From Varanus komodoensis (taxonomy: Eukaryota > Chordata > Lepidosauria > Squamata > Varanidae): 64,000 nt of DNA. Location: assembly GCF_004798865.1 (NCBI RefSeq), contig NW_025336481.1:27618863-27682862 (forward strand), in the 5' to 3' direction. The notes below the pieces were generated by a model, which saw only the letters and a list, made by a program, of their open reading frames with translations, was not told the origin of the DNA and did not search any database. A program made the translations under genes and the position numbers. Below, piece by piece: positions 1 to 10,834 of the stretch. The first letter of the stretch is position 1, and each line of letters starts with the position of its first letter.

Positions 1-3000
1 CCTGCTCTGCACTGGACATCTATAAGCCTCCAAGTTAGGAGCTTTGGGGAATCTCTTGGGATTGTGCCCTAAGTAGACTGAAGTGAGAGAATGCTGTGAC
101 AAACTGGGCATGCGTCAATTGTAGAACTAATACAGAAACTCTCCTGGATGAACTGGATTGTATAAACAACAGGCTACAGTGCAGGCTGAGACAGAGATAT
201 AGCAGAGGAACAGGATGGAGGAAAGTAACCCATCTGCAGTACCTCAGCTACTGGTTTAACCTGGATGCACAGTGCATTGTGCCCTGACCCAGAAAGAGTG
301 ATGGACCCAAATGAACACAGGTCGGGAGATGAATCTAGACAAGGTGAATTCTCACCTTGATTTGAAACATGTGACAAGTTCCAAAATTATTCTACACCTC
401 AGATTAAAATCTGGGCTGCACATTGAACAACCTGTCTCTCATTTCTATGTTGTCTCCCACCCACTTCTGACCCCTTTTTGTGTCCCAGTAGTGGAAAAGG
501 GAGAAATCTCTTCCCCACAGCCTTCAGATTGTCTCTTATGCCTGGCACACTACTGTGCTGGTGTACAGCCAATATTCTGTACCTACATTTGACTCAGTGC
601 TTGGTTGATGGATGTTGCAGAGTGTTACACTTGTGACATGAAATTAATCAGCTCTCTAACATTCATTTCAGATTTCATCCCACTTTTATGTGAGGATCCG
701 TCATCTTCATATATTCCTGATCTTTTGTATCCCAGAAGACACATTTATTCCATTTAACATAATCCAAATCATGCATCTGTGCTGAGTATGAAGTCTACAT
801 AGAATATAGTTTTATTTCCAGTGTTGAAGGCTGTATAAATTTAACAATGACATGCTATATATAACCTTGTCTCATGCAATTGTTACATTTTAACAGCTAT
901 CAGCACTAGAAAGGAATGCTGATTCTTTTTCTATGTTGTGCCACACAAGACATAGCAGTGCTCAGGGTAGACAGGAATATGACCCTATTTGCTGTATCTT
1001 CCTCCTCCTGGGAAAAAAATGAGCTTTTTGAGCAGACTAATTAGTCTTTTTTTTTTCTTGGCATGGCTATATCAAGTCTGATCCTGAGTATTTTAAGTTC
1101 ACACAGCAGGAATGGTGTTAAGTATCTTGGCTATTACCCAAGACATTCTGTGAGCCTGATCTTAAGACATCCTGTGCCAGTGTGACTTGAGTAAACATAG
1201 TGTTAAATTGTCATTGTAGAGAGATCATAATGAAACTACATCATGTTTTTATATGGTCTATATCCTGCTTCGGTCCCAAGAAGCCCACTCAAAACATTCA
1301 AAACATACAAATAGAGGTCAGTTACAAATTACATGGCTGTGAAACTGGCTGGGCTTTCCAAATGTTTCAGCAGAGGTGGTGAAACTGTGTTAGTATAGAA
1401 CAGAACATTACTGTTACTTGTTTATACATTTCAGCAAAGGCAATCCAGATATCCACATATTTATCTATTTGTAGTTTGCACCTGAGTTTAGAAGCACTGG
1501 AGAGGACTGTAGTGCTGTGATGAAGTAATGTTGTGACAGAGTTTGACAGAATCCATCCCTCCGTTATTTGTGGACTTCCTCTTGTGCTTGCCTCTGTCTT
1601 GGAAAGTAAGCCAAGCTAAAATGAAGGCTGCAAACACCTGCAAAATGAAGCCTGTGCAACCAGCAACCTTCTTCCATTTCACATGCAGCACAAAGAAATG
1701 TGGGGCTCAGTTCCTGGTGAGTGTTACACAAATACTGACCTGGAACCCAGACTCATGGCTGTGACAAAGTGAACCAGCATCTGAGGACCCAAGCCCAGAG
1801 AATCTGATGGATCCCCACCCCAAATCCAATTCCTCACACAGCCCTCCTGGCAAGGACAGGGTGATTTAGAGGGGATTTATTCACAGGATCACCCTAAGTT
1901 AGAGGCAACACCTAAAGGCCACCCATTTGAAAAACAAAACTTTCATTCATTCTTCCACAAATAACTTGACTGAGAAACTGAGTACAAGGCAGAGGCAAAG
2001 TCTGAGATGAAAATGCCAACTCACCAAATGGCATGAGGCTCCCACACAAAGATTTTCACAAGTCGAAGCCATGTGTGAGTGAAGGACAACCACACCTAGC
2101 AGACCTGCCTTGAACATCATACATACTGCTGTGTAACCTGCCAGACATGGGATTTGGCTGCTCCCCACATGTGTTTTGCTTTCTGAATAGGGCTGCATGC
2201 AGGACAGGATCAGAGGTAAGAAACAAATGGGTGGTTGAGAAAGTGCTGAGAGGTGTGCAATTCTGATCTGTGGAGAGAATTATGAAGGCACAGGCTTGCA
2301 CACATGCATGGGTAAATGCATGTGCACACACACACTGGAAAGACCCTTCCAGGAACACAGAAGTGTTCATTCTTCCCTGTGAGACAAGGCATTATTAAGA
2401 ACTCACATTTCCTTTCTTGCAATTTACTGTATTTCTTTAAGTGGTTTCTTAACAGAATTGGGTAGGAATGGGATGCTTTGGGACTGTTTATTACCCTAAT
2501 AGATTGAGCAGTCAACTAGCCTATTAGCAAAAAAAGTGACTGCATTTTCCCAAGCATCTGTGATTCCAAAACCATAAGTCAGCTTCATGCTTCTTCCATT
2601 TTAGCATTTCTAGGAGGATCCTAGATATCCATGTTAATGGTGTCCACATTACAGTAAAATGGCTGTATTACATTTGTATAATCAGACTGGATTTATTGCC
2701 TCATTTCCATTGTCATTTCTAAAAGAGATGATCCATGTACATGGGACAATTTAGATGGATGGTTATGTCTTATAGGGACCTTTTAATTCTTTTTCTCAAT
2801 TTATTATAATTATATTTGATAGATCCTACATTCTACTTTTTTCCGTTGGGTAACGATTTCTCCATTCAGCATATTGATCTATCTAGGTAACATACAGAGA
2901 AGGAATACTTCATCATTTTGTTGCAGCTTTTCACTTGGTCAGCCATACTGAATGAGCATCTCACAGAGCGGATACTTCCCCGCTCCCTTCAAATGACATG

Positions 3001-3435
3001 GTGGACATGTGCTGCATGCTTCTTCTGCCATTTGTTAAGAGTAGTTTGATGGAAATTGTTACTGGTTTGATCAAATGGGTTAGATCCAGATTTAGGCAAA
3101 TGCAATGGGAATGGCTGATGTCGGTTCTCCTTCTCGCCATGGCAGTCCACTGTGGCAATGGCTTGAAAACAGTATAGCTGCATGGGTCCCTGTTGAGCAG
3201 GGTAGATTGGGGTGCTAGAGTGACATTTCTAAAACCAAAGGTTCCTCTACCCAGTCTGGGGGGAATCCATCCTTATGCCTGCATTTGAACCCATCCCGTT
3301 CAGTAGGATCCTCCAATCCTCTGTGAAGCATTTCCAGAGAACTGGAGAGGGTGCCATACAAAGGAAAGGTCCACTTTGGGCAAGTCCACTTTGGCCAGCC
3401 CAGTTGAATTGCTTAATTTTGGATCTGACTCAATA
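1..3435. other. Unassigned non-coding sequence
   Basis: No gene, RNA or repeat family could be recognised here. Open frames are short (about 100 codons at most), overlap on both strands and have no familiar domain. Small CA-rich patches occur near 2298-2336. The stretch may contain repeats too old to recognise by eye. Confidence 0.5.
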
Positions 3436-3439
3436 TAAT

Positions 3440-3790
3440 TTAAATATTTTATTTATTTATTTACATATTACTGATTGTTCTGTGCCACCATATCTTCTAA
3501 AAAGCCATCAAGATGGTATAAAACAATTTAAACAGTAAGACCTTAAAATATGAAAAGAGCACAAAAACATTGAAGCTACACATTTTGAAAGGCCAACACT
3601 GCAAAGCGTGAGAAGGCAGAAGATAGGGTGAATGAAGGAACACATTATATTGTTTGGAGGCAACACAAGAAAAAGCCCTTTCCAATGTGCTCACGTGGGC
3701 CCCTGTGGGCAATGCTGCCCTCAGACAGGCTTCTACAAATCTCACAACTTGAGCAGGTTCATAGCAAGATAGGTCCCTTGTTTGAATTGA
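3440..3790 (-). mobile_element. L2-like LINE fragment (3' part)
   Basis: On the plus strand an ATTT-rich start and an AAAACAATTTAAACAGT tract are followed by a GAAAAAGCCCTTTCC block and GAGCAGGTTCATA. This is the reverse complement of the 3' end (last ORF2 codons plus 3' UTR) of the L2-like elements common in lizard DNA. The 7.7, 9.4 and 61.7 kb copies share the same layout. Only the 3' part is present. It directly abuts the plus-strand CR1 that follows. The family call is by recognition, not alignment. Confidence 0.55.
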
Positions 3791-3824
3791 CTGGGAATGC
3801 ACCTTTGCGCATCAAAGACACTTT

Positions 3825-4826
3825 CTCAAACTGGGGACAGGTGACAAGGAGGCTGCTCCAGCATTTGGTCCTGGGACTGGTATTCTTCAACATTCATATA
3901 AATGCTTTAGTTGAGGAAGTTCAAGGATAGATAATTAAATTCACAGAGGATGCAATGCTTTGCTGGAACAGCAAATATTCTGGAAGACACAGATAAGACA
4001 TGGGGTGATCTTGATAGGTTAGAATGCTGGGCAGAGAACAACAGAATGAAGTTCAATAGGGACAAATGCCAAGTCTTCCACTTAAGAACGAAAAATGAAA
4101 TGCACTGCTACAAAATGGGGAACACTTGGCTCATTGATACTGCAAACAAGAAGGACATTGGGGTTGTTGTAGATCACCAGCTAAATATGAATCAACAATG
4201 TGATGCAGCTGCAACAAGGGCAAACATGTGTAGGGTTCATTAATAGAAGTATCACTTCCAAAACATGTGAAGTACTAGTTCCCCTATATTCAGCACAAGT
4301 CACTACTCATGTACTGTGTCCGATTCTAGGCACCTAAGATTTAAAAAGATGCAGAAAGCTAGAAAAAGTACGGGGGGGGGGGGGACAAAGATAATTCAGG
4401 GACTGGAAGTGAAGCCCTATGAGGAAAGATTGAGAGAACTAGGCATGGTCAGCGTCAAGAAGAGAAGGAAGAAGGGTGCCATGATAGCACTCTACAAGTA
4501 CCTGAAAGTCTGTCACACAGAGGAAAGAAAAGATTTCTTCTCATCCATTCCAGAGTGCAGGACACAGAATAACAGTCTTAAGTTAAAAGAAACCAGATTT
4601 AGACTAGGCACTGGGAAGAATTTCCTCACTGTCAGAGCAGTATAACAATGGAAACTATTACCTGGGGAAGTTGTGGGCTCTTTCTCCCAAGAAACATTCA
4701 AAGAGCAGCTGGACAGTCATCTGAATGGGATGGTGTAACTTAGTGTCCTACAATAGCAGGGGGTTGGACCAGATGGCCTTCTTGACCCCTTCCCCTCTAC
4801 TGTTCTATGAGTCTATGTTTTTATGA
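3825..4826 (+). mobile_element. CR1 LINE, 3' third (RT end, C-terminal domain, 3' UTR)
   Basis: A degraded CR1-clade ORF2 in several frames. Visible blocks are FNIHINALVEEVQG (3885-3930), then WAENNRMKFNRDKCQVFHL and DIGVVVDHQLN between 4030 and 4200, which match the region after the catalytic aspartates of CR1 reverse transcriptase. Further on come EERLRELGM (about 4424-4450), ALYKYLKVCHTEERKDFFS (about 4486-4542), and RFRLGTGKNFLTVRAV ending at 4645. The 3' end has GGGGGTTGGACCAGATGGCC and ends in TTCTATGAGTCTATG, the octamer-like tail typical of CR1. A 13-base G run (4372-4384) interrupts it. It is 5'-truncated and not functional. Confidence 0.85.
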
Positions 4827-4829
4827 TAT

Positions 4830-5645
4830 TGCTGATGCTAGAGACTGAAAGAATGTGCAGTACTTCCCTTTAGCAGTCACTTAACTACTCAGAGTTTTTA
4901 ATGTAAAAATAATGCTTCAGAAAATACAGTATGTGCTTTTAAAACATCCCATTTGGAGAAATGACTCACTTTAAAAATGAGTACAAGTAATAATTTCAAA
5001 ATATATGACAGAGTGAATATGTAGATGCATGCTGGATTTCAGATGATAGAATATACAAAAATACTTTGCCAGTTAATGTTCTCAGCAGCATTGTAAAGCT
5101 CCCTGGGGTTGCTGGAATGGTTGATATCTAGGCATACTATTGATACATTTCCCCTCTGATTTTTTTAAGGTCTGTTTTGCATCTCTCTTGCTATTTTTGT
5201 TGTTGTAACTTCTAAGTGCTATGATCTGAATTAGATCAGAATTGGTAATTCATTTCAGTGGAACAGCATCTCATATATATAAGAGGGGGAGATAAAACTG
5301 ATGGATGAGTCAAAGCGCTCCTGATGAAGGACTGATACATGCATCGATCATGTCTCTTTGCATGTTATATGCATGAAGAGAGAGTGTGTGATGACCACCC
5401 ATGCCTCTGGGCCCTCTCTGGCATTCATATGGTGAGCTTTCCAGGCACAAGTGAAGCATCTTAGACCCAGTGACAAAACATGCATGCAAGCTTAAACAGC
5501 TTTGCAAGTTTGGTAGCCATAGCCCAATAATTCAATTATATAACAAAATATTCACAACAACCCAGTTATGAGGGCAGAAAGCCAGCAAGCATGTGGAGGC
5601 TATTCAGCATATTCCACTGAGTGTCTCATGTACTACCTGGAGAGA
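4830..5645. other. Unassigned non-coding sequence
   Basis: No gene or repeat family is recognised. The ORF on the minus strand at 5310-5507 has no familiar domain. A weak CTCCTGATGAAGGACTGAT block (5319-5337) resembles part of a common lizard dispersed repeat but is too short to assign. Confidence 0.4.
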
Positions 5646-5649
5646 AGTC

Positions 5650-7125
5650 ATGGTGTGTGCACCTGGTTTTCAGGGAATGAGCTTATTCCCTTGAAGCCAA
5701 CATTGCTGACCTGGAGATGCTAAGAAATGCAGAGGTTTTGGTATATGAGACCTTCAGGGACCAAAGAGCAGTGCCTTAATCCCTGGATGGCAGTTGCTTT
5801 GTTGTCATGCAGAAGGGCAGAGGGTTCTTCAGGAAAAAAGGGTGCCATTCTGAGGAAGAGGAAATGATCCTTTAGAAGAACCCATTCCTTGCAAGGTGAT
5901 TAAATATCTTCTTGCTTCAAAGCTGTGCCTCCAGGGAGTGAGAGGCTTGCAGTTGCAGATTTAATTATTAGTTGCATAGGTCCCAGGTCCGCAGAGGATA
6001 TGGAAATCACATGCTATCTAAATAGCATAGTATGGCATGATGGAGTCAGCACTCATGCTTCATGTTGGTACCAAAGATGCAGGAAAATATATTTATGATA
6101 TCCTGGAAATGAAATGTTGAAATCCAGGACTATCAAGGTGAAATAAAGATTTAGGGCCAGCTACCTAGGCAAAGCTGAAGAGTTTCAATGTGTAGAAGAG
6201 ATAGTGATGCAGAGAAGAGGATAATATTTTGGGACAAGCCAGGCTTGCACAAGAGAAATGGACTCCTTTTGAATCAGAATGGAACCAGACCCCAGGATCA
6301 AAAAAAAAAAAAAAGGGGGGGGGAGGGACAAACAAACAGGGTAGGAAGAACTGAGCAAATCGAGGAGACAAATATGAAGTTCTCAACCATACTGAAGAAC
6401 TGAAAGAAAATAAATCAGCAGCCCAAGATAGCATACATTCTAGAGTTCTTAAATAATTCAAATAGGAAATTGCTGGCCTTTTCCCAGTAAGAACATGCAA
6501 CATGTACTGAAGATCAGCCTCTGTGCTAAAGTATTGTAGAATCACCAATGTGAACCTTTTTAAGGAAACCAAGTGGCATCCAGGAAATTAAAGACTGGTT
6601 AGCTTAATGATTGTTCTGGGTCAATTCCTTGAAAGTGTTATTAAAGTTAGAATTAGTAAGCAGAAAGAATGACATGTTTTCACAAAGGTAAATCCTTCTC
6701 ACTAATCTTTCAGAGTACTCTCAAAAGTGTGCATAATGATGATGCAGATGTTATTTACTTATTTTTCAAAAGTAGTTTTGATGAAAGCCATCACCAAAGA
6801 CTTCTGAGAAAATGTAACAGTCATAGAATAAGAGGGAAGCTCTACTTTTAGATCAGTAAAGAAAACAGAGAGTAGAAGTTAATGCATTCTTCCCAATAGA
6901 GGGACATAAACCCTGTATGCTTTTCAACTTATTAATATATGATCTGGAAGAGGGACTTAACAGTACATTGGCTAAGTCTGTGGATGACACAACATTATTT
7001 AGGAAGATTCAAACAAACAAGGATTGTGAGATTACAAGTATAAAGTAATGCATATTGGGGCAATAGTGAACCCAATGGTGAGCTAAATAGACTCTTGTTC
7101 TGAGCCATCAGGGTTTTTCTTATGT
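5650..7125 (+). mobile_element. CR1 LINE with ORF1 esterase remnant and RT remnant
   Basis: An old plus-strand CR1 copy. In the 5' part, around 5700-5760, HIADLEMLRNAEVLVYET looks like the coiled-coil-like segment of ORF1. At about 6057-6110 LHVGTKDAGKY matches the GTND block of the SGNH esterase domain that CR1 ORF1 carries, and GLHKRNGLLLNQNGTRP (6243-6293) matches its C-terminal DGLHLN block. The RT part follows: DADVIYLFFKSSFDESHHQRLL (about 6744-6805) matches the palm motif region, and DLEEGLNSTLAKSVDDTTLF (6942-7001) holds the catalytic-box relative of FADDT. The sequence breaks off near AAAGTAATGCATATTGGGGC. Many stops and shifts and an A15G9 run (6300-6323) show that it is dead. Large parts between esterase and RT are missing or unrecognisable. 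Confidence 0.75.
6300..6323 (+). repeat. Homopolymer A15-G9
   Basis: Fifteen A followed by nine G, lying in the CR1 remnant just after the esterase block. Likely variable in length and prone to sequencing error. Confidence 0.9.
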
Positions 7126-7129
7126 TCCT

Positions 7130-7655
7130 ACAAGTGCAAATGTCCAAAGGGTTGCTCTTATGCTCAGTTTCTCACACATAAAAGTTACTTTCAGGGCAAT
7201 TGTAATAAGTATGAATTTTGGATTTTGGACTCGCAGTGAAGCCTACCCAGCCACATTACAGAAATGGGTTCAACACCTTTGCCCAGACCCTCTTCATTGG
7301 TGTATCTGGTGAATGTTTGTCATGAATATAGGAAGAGATTTCACTTGTTAAACTCAGCGACATCCTTGGGGGAAGAAAACTATACTTTTCCCCAGAAAAA
7401 CAGTCCAAATGCACCATCCAGAGATAGAGAAGAAGGGAAACATAGGCAGAAGTTTTAAGTGCTAGTAGAGTAATGATTGCTTGGCTGATGAATTAGAATA
7501 GAGAAGGGATTTTGATCTTTTTTCCAGGACTGAAACTACAAGAAAAATATACTCTGCACTAGGGATATATGAGAATTTCATATTTGCTTGTAAACCATTC
7601 AAACATGCCCCGTTTCAGGCCCCAAGAGTGAGCATGTGCTCACTGAAATGTCCAC
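7130..7655. other. Unassigned non-coding sequence
   Basis: No recognisable gene or repeat. A GGGATATATGAGAATTTC block at 7562-7579 resembles the GGGATRTG-type ends of some lizard hAT-like repeats, but no matching opposite end was found. Confidence 0.35.
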
Positions 7656-7659
7656 CAAT

Positions 7660-8090
7660 TACTATTATTGTTATTAGTATTTGGTTTCTAAACTGCTTTA
7701 TAAACAAAGTTTGCTGGGAGGTTTACATCCTAAAATACAATAAAATAGAAACAACAATAAAAGAATACTTTTCACTGGAGAAACTTAAAAAAACACATTC
7801 AAACTGAATTTAAACAATCTACATAATAGAGACAGTTTAATACAACTGTAAAAATAGCGGGCATGAGCTGGCCCATTTAGTAATTCTTAAATGCCTTCTG
7901 AAAAAATCAGGCTTAACCTGGTGCTGAAAGTATACCAGAGTAAGAATCAGATGGACCTCTGGGCAAAACTTTTTCCATAGTGCAAGGGGGGGGGGGGGGG
8001 GGCTGCCAATGAGGAGGTCCTCTTCCTTATAGCTTCAAACTGAGCTTCCTTGGTCTGTGGGAGTTGGAGGAAAGTCTGAGATGCTGAGCA
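7660..8090 (-). mobile_element. L2-like LINE fragment (3' part)
   Basis: On the plus strand it starts with a CTGCTTTATAAACAAAGTTTGC block and continues through an AAAATACAATAAAATAGAAAC-type A-rich tract. It then has GGCTTAACCTGGTGCTGAAAG and CAGATGGACCTCTGGGCAAA, with CATAGTGCAAGGGG before the G run. This is the reverse complement of the terminal L2-like ORF2 and 3' UTR. The block order is the same as in the 61.7 kb copy, which reads CTTGGCCTGGTGCCGAAAA at the equivalent point. Confidence 0.6.
7986..8002 (+). repeat. Poly-G run (17 bases)
   Basis: Seventeen consecutive G inside the L2-like fragment. A run of this length in AT-rich DNA probably grew by slippage. Confidence 0.95.
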
Positions 8091-9395
8091 TTGGGTCTGT
8101 CCACTCTGTTATTGGGAAAGGTGTATCATCAAGCACTGCAGTCTGACTTTTCAGACCTGTCCTCCCATTTTAATGGGGAGCTCTCCTACATTTTATTTTA
8201 CTTTATTGTCACATTTTATTTTTACTTCATATTTTATTTTATTTGCACTCATCTCCTGGTTTGGGCAAATTTGCCTTCTAAATTGACTCAGGCTATTTTA
8301 GTCTATGGAAGAAAGTTGCACAAATTAGGAAATGTATCTGAACTTGGAGACAGTTGTTCACATTTCACACTTGATAACTGTTTAACTTATGTAATTTCAT
8401 CATTTGTCCAGAGCAACCATCAACTGCAAATATGAGCAGGATTCAGGCACAAAATGAGCAGTTAGATGATGTATGGAGGATGTTAGAGGTGATGAGATTC
8501 AGCCATTCCTGGTCTGCAGTGGTGGGTGGTTAGTCTGAAACTGCTATATTTAAGTTTGCTTGCAATGATCCAGCCAAAGTAATCACTTGACCTGTAGACA
8601 GGTCAAGCTGTAGACAGGTCAAGCTGAAAAATCATCACAGACCATTTTAGGTTTGTGAAATTAGGTTCCTCCTTTTCCAATTTATCAGAAGGGTGCATAA
8701 ATATGGATGACTATTGCTCATTATGCTGGTGGAAGAATACCTATATTGCCAAAGCAATTTAAGCACATTCCATACCTTCTGCTGATGTGTGAGATGCTGC
8801 AAAGAAAAACATGCAAGGAGGAATTCAGGGAAGAACCTTGTGCCATCACCCCTTGCAAATTTTCACCAAAGTCATGTCTTCAGGTGCTTCAGATCAGCTT
8901 GATATTCCATGGTTTCTGTGGGAGGAAATTAACACAACTTTGCCATTCCATTGATAAAAAATAATAATTAAAAATCCTTAACTTTGGTCAGCATCTTAGT
9001 GATTTACAAAGAATATCATATAAACAAGCTTAATATATAACCATGTACCATATAATGGGAGGGAGTCTGCTTATGTTGGTACAAAATGGTAAACTCACTT
9101 GTCAATTTAGTGAAATCATTTCTAAGAGAAAATATGCAGGAATGCATGTTAGCCTCCGATTCCTTGAAGATTTTCATCAGTCTAAATCACATTTCTGTCA
9201 GTTAAGGTAACTGCATAGTGTATCTTCTAGCATTGCTTGTCTTTGAAGATAAAAATAAAAGCCAACAGATGGCAGGTACATTCAAACCTATGCAGCTTTA
9301 AATAAAGCTGTCTGTCACTAACGGATTTTGGGAAGAATTTCCAGATTGTTCCTTTATTAAAATTGTTTCCTTGTCCAAGAAAATGGATCTTGTTA
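8091..9395. other. Unassigned non-coding sequence
   Basis: Apart from an ATTTT-rich patch (about 8190-8242) and the small hairpin at 8586, nothing is recognised. The frames at 8091-8435 and 8707-8964 show no domain or codon pattern suggesting a gene. Confidence 0.45.
8586..8623. repeat. Perfect 10-bp hairpin with 16-bp tandem duplication
   Basis: CTTGACCTGT at 8586-8595 is followed by AG and then by its exact reverse complement ACAGGTCAAG (8598-8607). The 16-base unit CTGTAGACAGGTCAAG (8592-8607) is then repeated exactly at 8608-8623. This is a direct observation. No function is implied. Confidence 0.95.
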
Positions 9396-9399
9396 ATTT

Positions 9400-10030
9400 G
9401 AATTATCCCCTACCTTTCTACCAAAATCAGTCACTCAAGATAGCTTACAAGCATAATTAATTGATTATGCAACAAAGCAATACTTAAAAATAAGTAACAT
9501 TGTTATAATTAAGAAAAAAATAAAAACAGCAACAACCTGGTTGATGCATTCACAGGGTCTTGAATAAAGTATTCCTAGTTTGCTGGCAGAAGGATTGCAG
9601 AGATAGGGTGAATTTAGCCTTCCTGGGACAGCCTGAGAGTAGCCACTAAAAAGACCCTTTCTCAGGTCACCATCAAATGTTGCTCTGAATTTGGAAGTCA
9701 CCAATGAAATACTTCTCCAGTAGATCTTAAAGCCCAGGCAGACTCATATGGAAGAAGGTGGTCTTTCAGGTAGCCTGGTTCCAAGCTATATATAGGCTTT
9801 TATAAATCAGAACCAACACTTTGAATTGTGTCTGTGAGCAGCCTAGTAGCCCCAGAACCTGCCAACAAGACATGTGTTCTGTGTAATCCACTCTGTCAAG
9901 TCTGGCTACAGTATTCTATACCACCAGCTGAAATTTCTGAACAGTGTTTGAAGGCTGCCCAAGGTAGAATAATCCAGTGATGTTTAGCTAGGGCAAGCAT
10001 GACAATGGCCAGGTTGGAGATCTCTAGGAA
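9400..10030 (-). mobile_element. L2-like LINE fragment (ORF2 C-terminus and 3' end)
   Basis: Read on the minus strand, 9781-9850 carries ACAATTCAAAGTGTTGGTTC, matching the FKVLxLVYKALH-type segment at the end of L2-clade ORF2. At about 9943-10015 on the same strand is sequence matching the LVQNAAARLL / LDYCNA-type region. The A-rich 3' UTR-like tract lies at 9460-9540. It is broken by stops and short deletions. Confidence 0.6.
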
Positions 10031-10439
10031 TGGTTGCTGTTCACTTTCCAATCATATTTCAGCTTTGCAAAGCTCCCACCACCCCAGAAATATCCACTCT
10101 GAAAGTTTAGTTGATAAAACATAGTAAGAATAGTAGGATATTTGGGAATAGTAGGGTGCAACCTGAATATAAGCAATTCCAGATGAGGATGGCTCATTAT
10201 CACCTCAGAGCCTACAAACTGTTCCAGTCCATATCGCTGTCAGAAAACAGCACAAACATTCCATGAGGATTATGCTGTCACGGGCTTTGGGACTGGTAGT
10301 AAAGTATAAACACATCAGAATATTAATGATTTGTTTTTCAGGGATTGGAAAATATTCTACCATGCCACTAATGGAAGATATGGAACTACAGCTTATTTTC
10401 ATATTAAGGGGAAGGGGAGCTTTGTTTCCAAACAGAGGC

Positions 10440-10780
10440 CCTTAAGCAGTGTACAAAAAATGGATTAAAATATAATAAAATTACAGCAGAATAAAATTTA
10501 AACAATATTAAATGAACTCCAAAGCAGTAGAATAGAGAGTCAAAAATCAGAGGGATATTCAAAAACTTCTGAAAATATAAAGGATATGCATTTAAAAAGA
10601 ATCAAGTTCATTAAAGGTTTACAAATCCCACCTTGATCAAAAATGAAATTAGATTAATTTCTCTTGCATACAAAATCACTAATTAGGGCAGTGGGAGTAA
10701 ATCAGTAATGAAGACCTGTTGAAATAAAGTAGTGTGTCTGGGTCAACAAGGAAAGACCCAAAAGAGCGTTGTATGAGCAA
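10440..10780 (-). mobile_element. Possible old L2-like 3' UTR fragment
   Basis: CTTAAGCAGTGTACAAAAAATGG followed by an AAAATATAATAAAATTACAGC-type tract and, near 10715-10770, CTGTTGAAATAAAGTAGTGTG. The block order resembles the other L2-like 3' ends here, but no protein match survives. Confidence 0.35.
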
Positions 10781-10834
10781 GATTTGGAGTCACAATGGAG
10801 AAGGTGCTCAGTGTTCCCATATGTTACATTTTAG

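Noticed and set aside
8586-8607. Hairpin as a microRNA precursor
   Set aside because: A 10-bp stem with a 2-base loop is far too short for a microRNA precursor.
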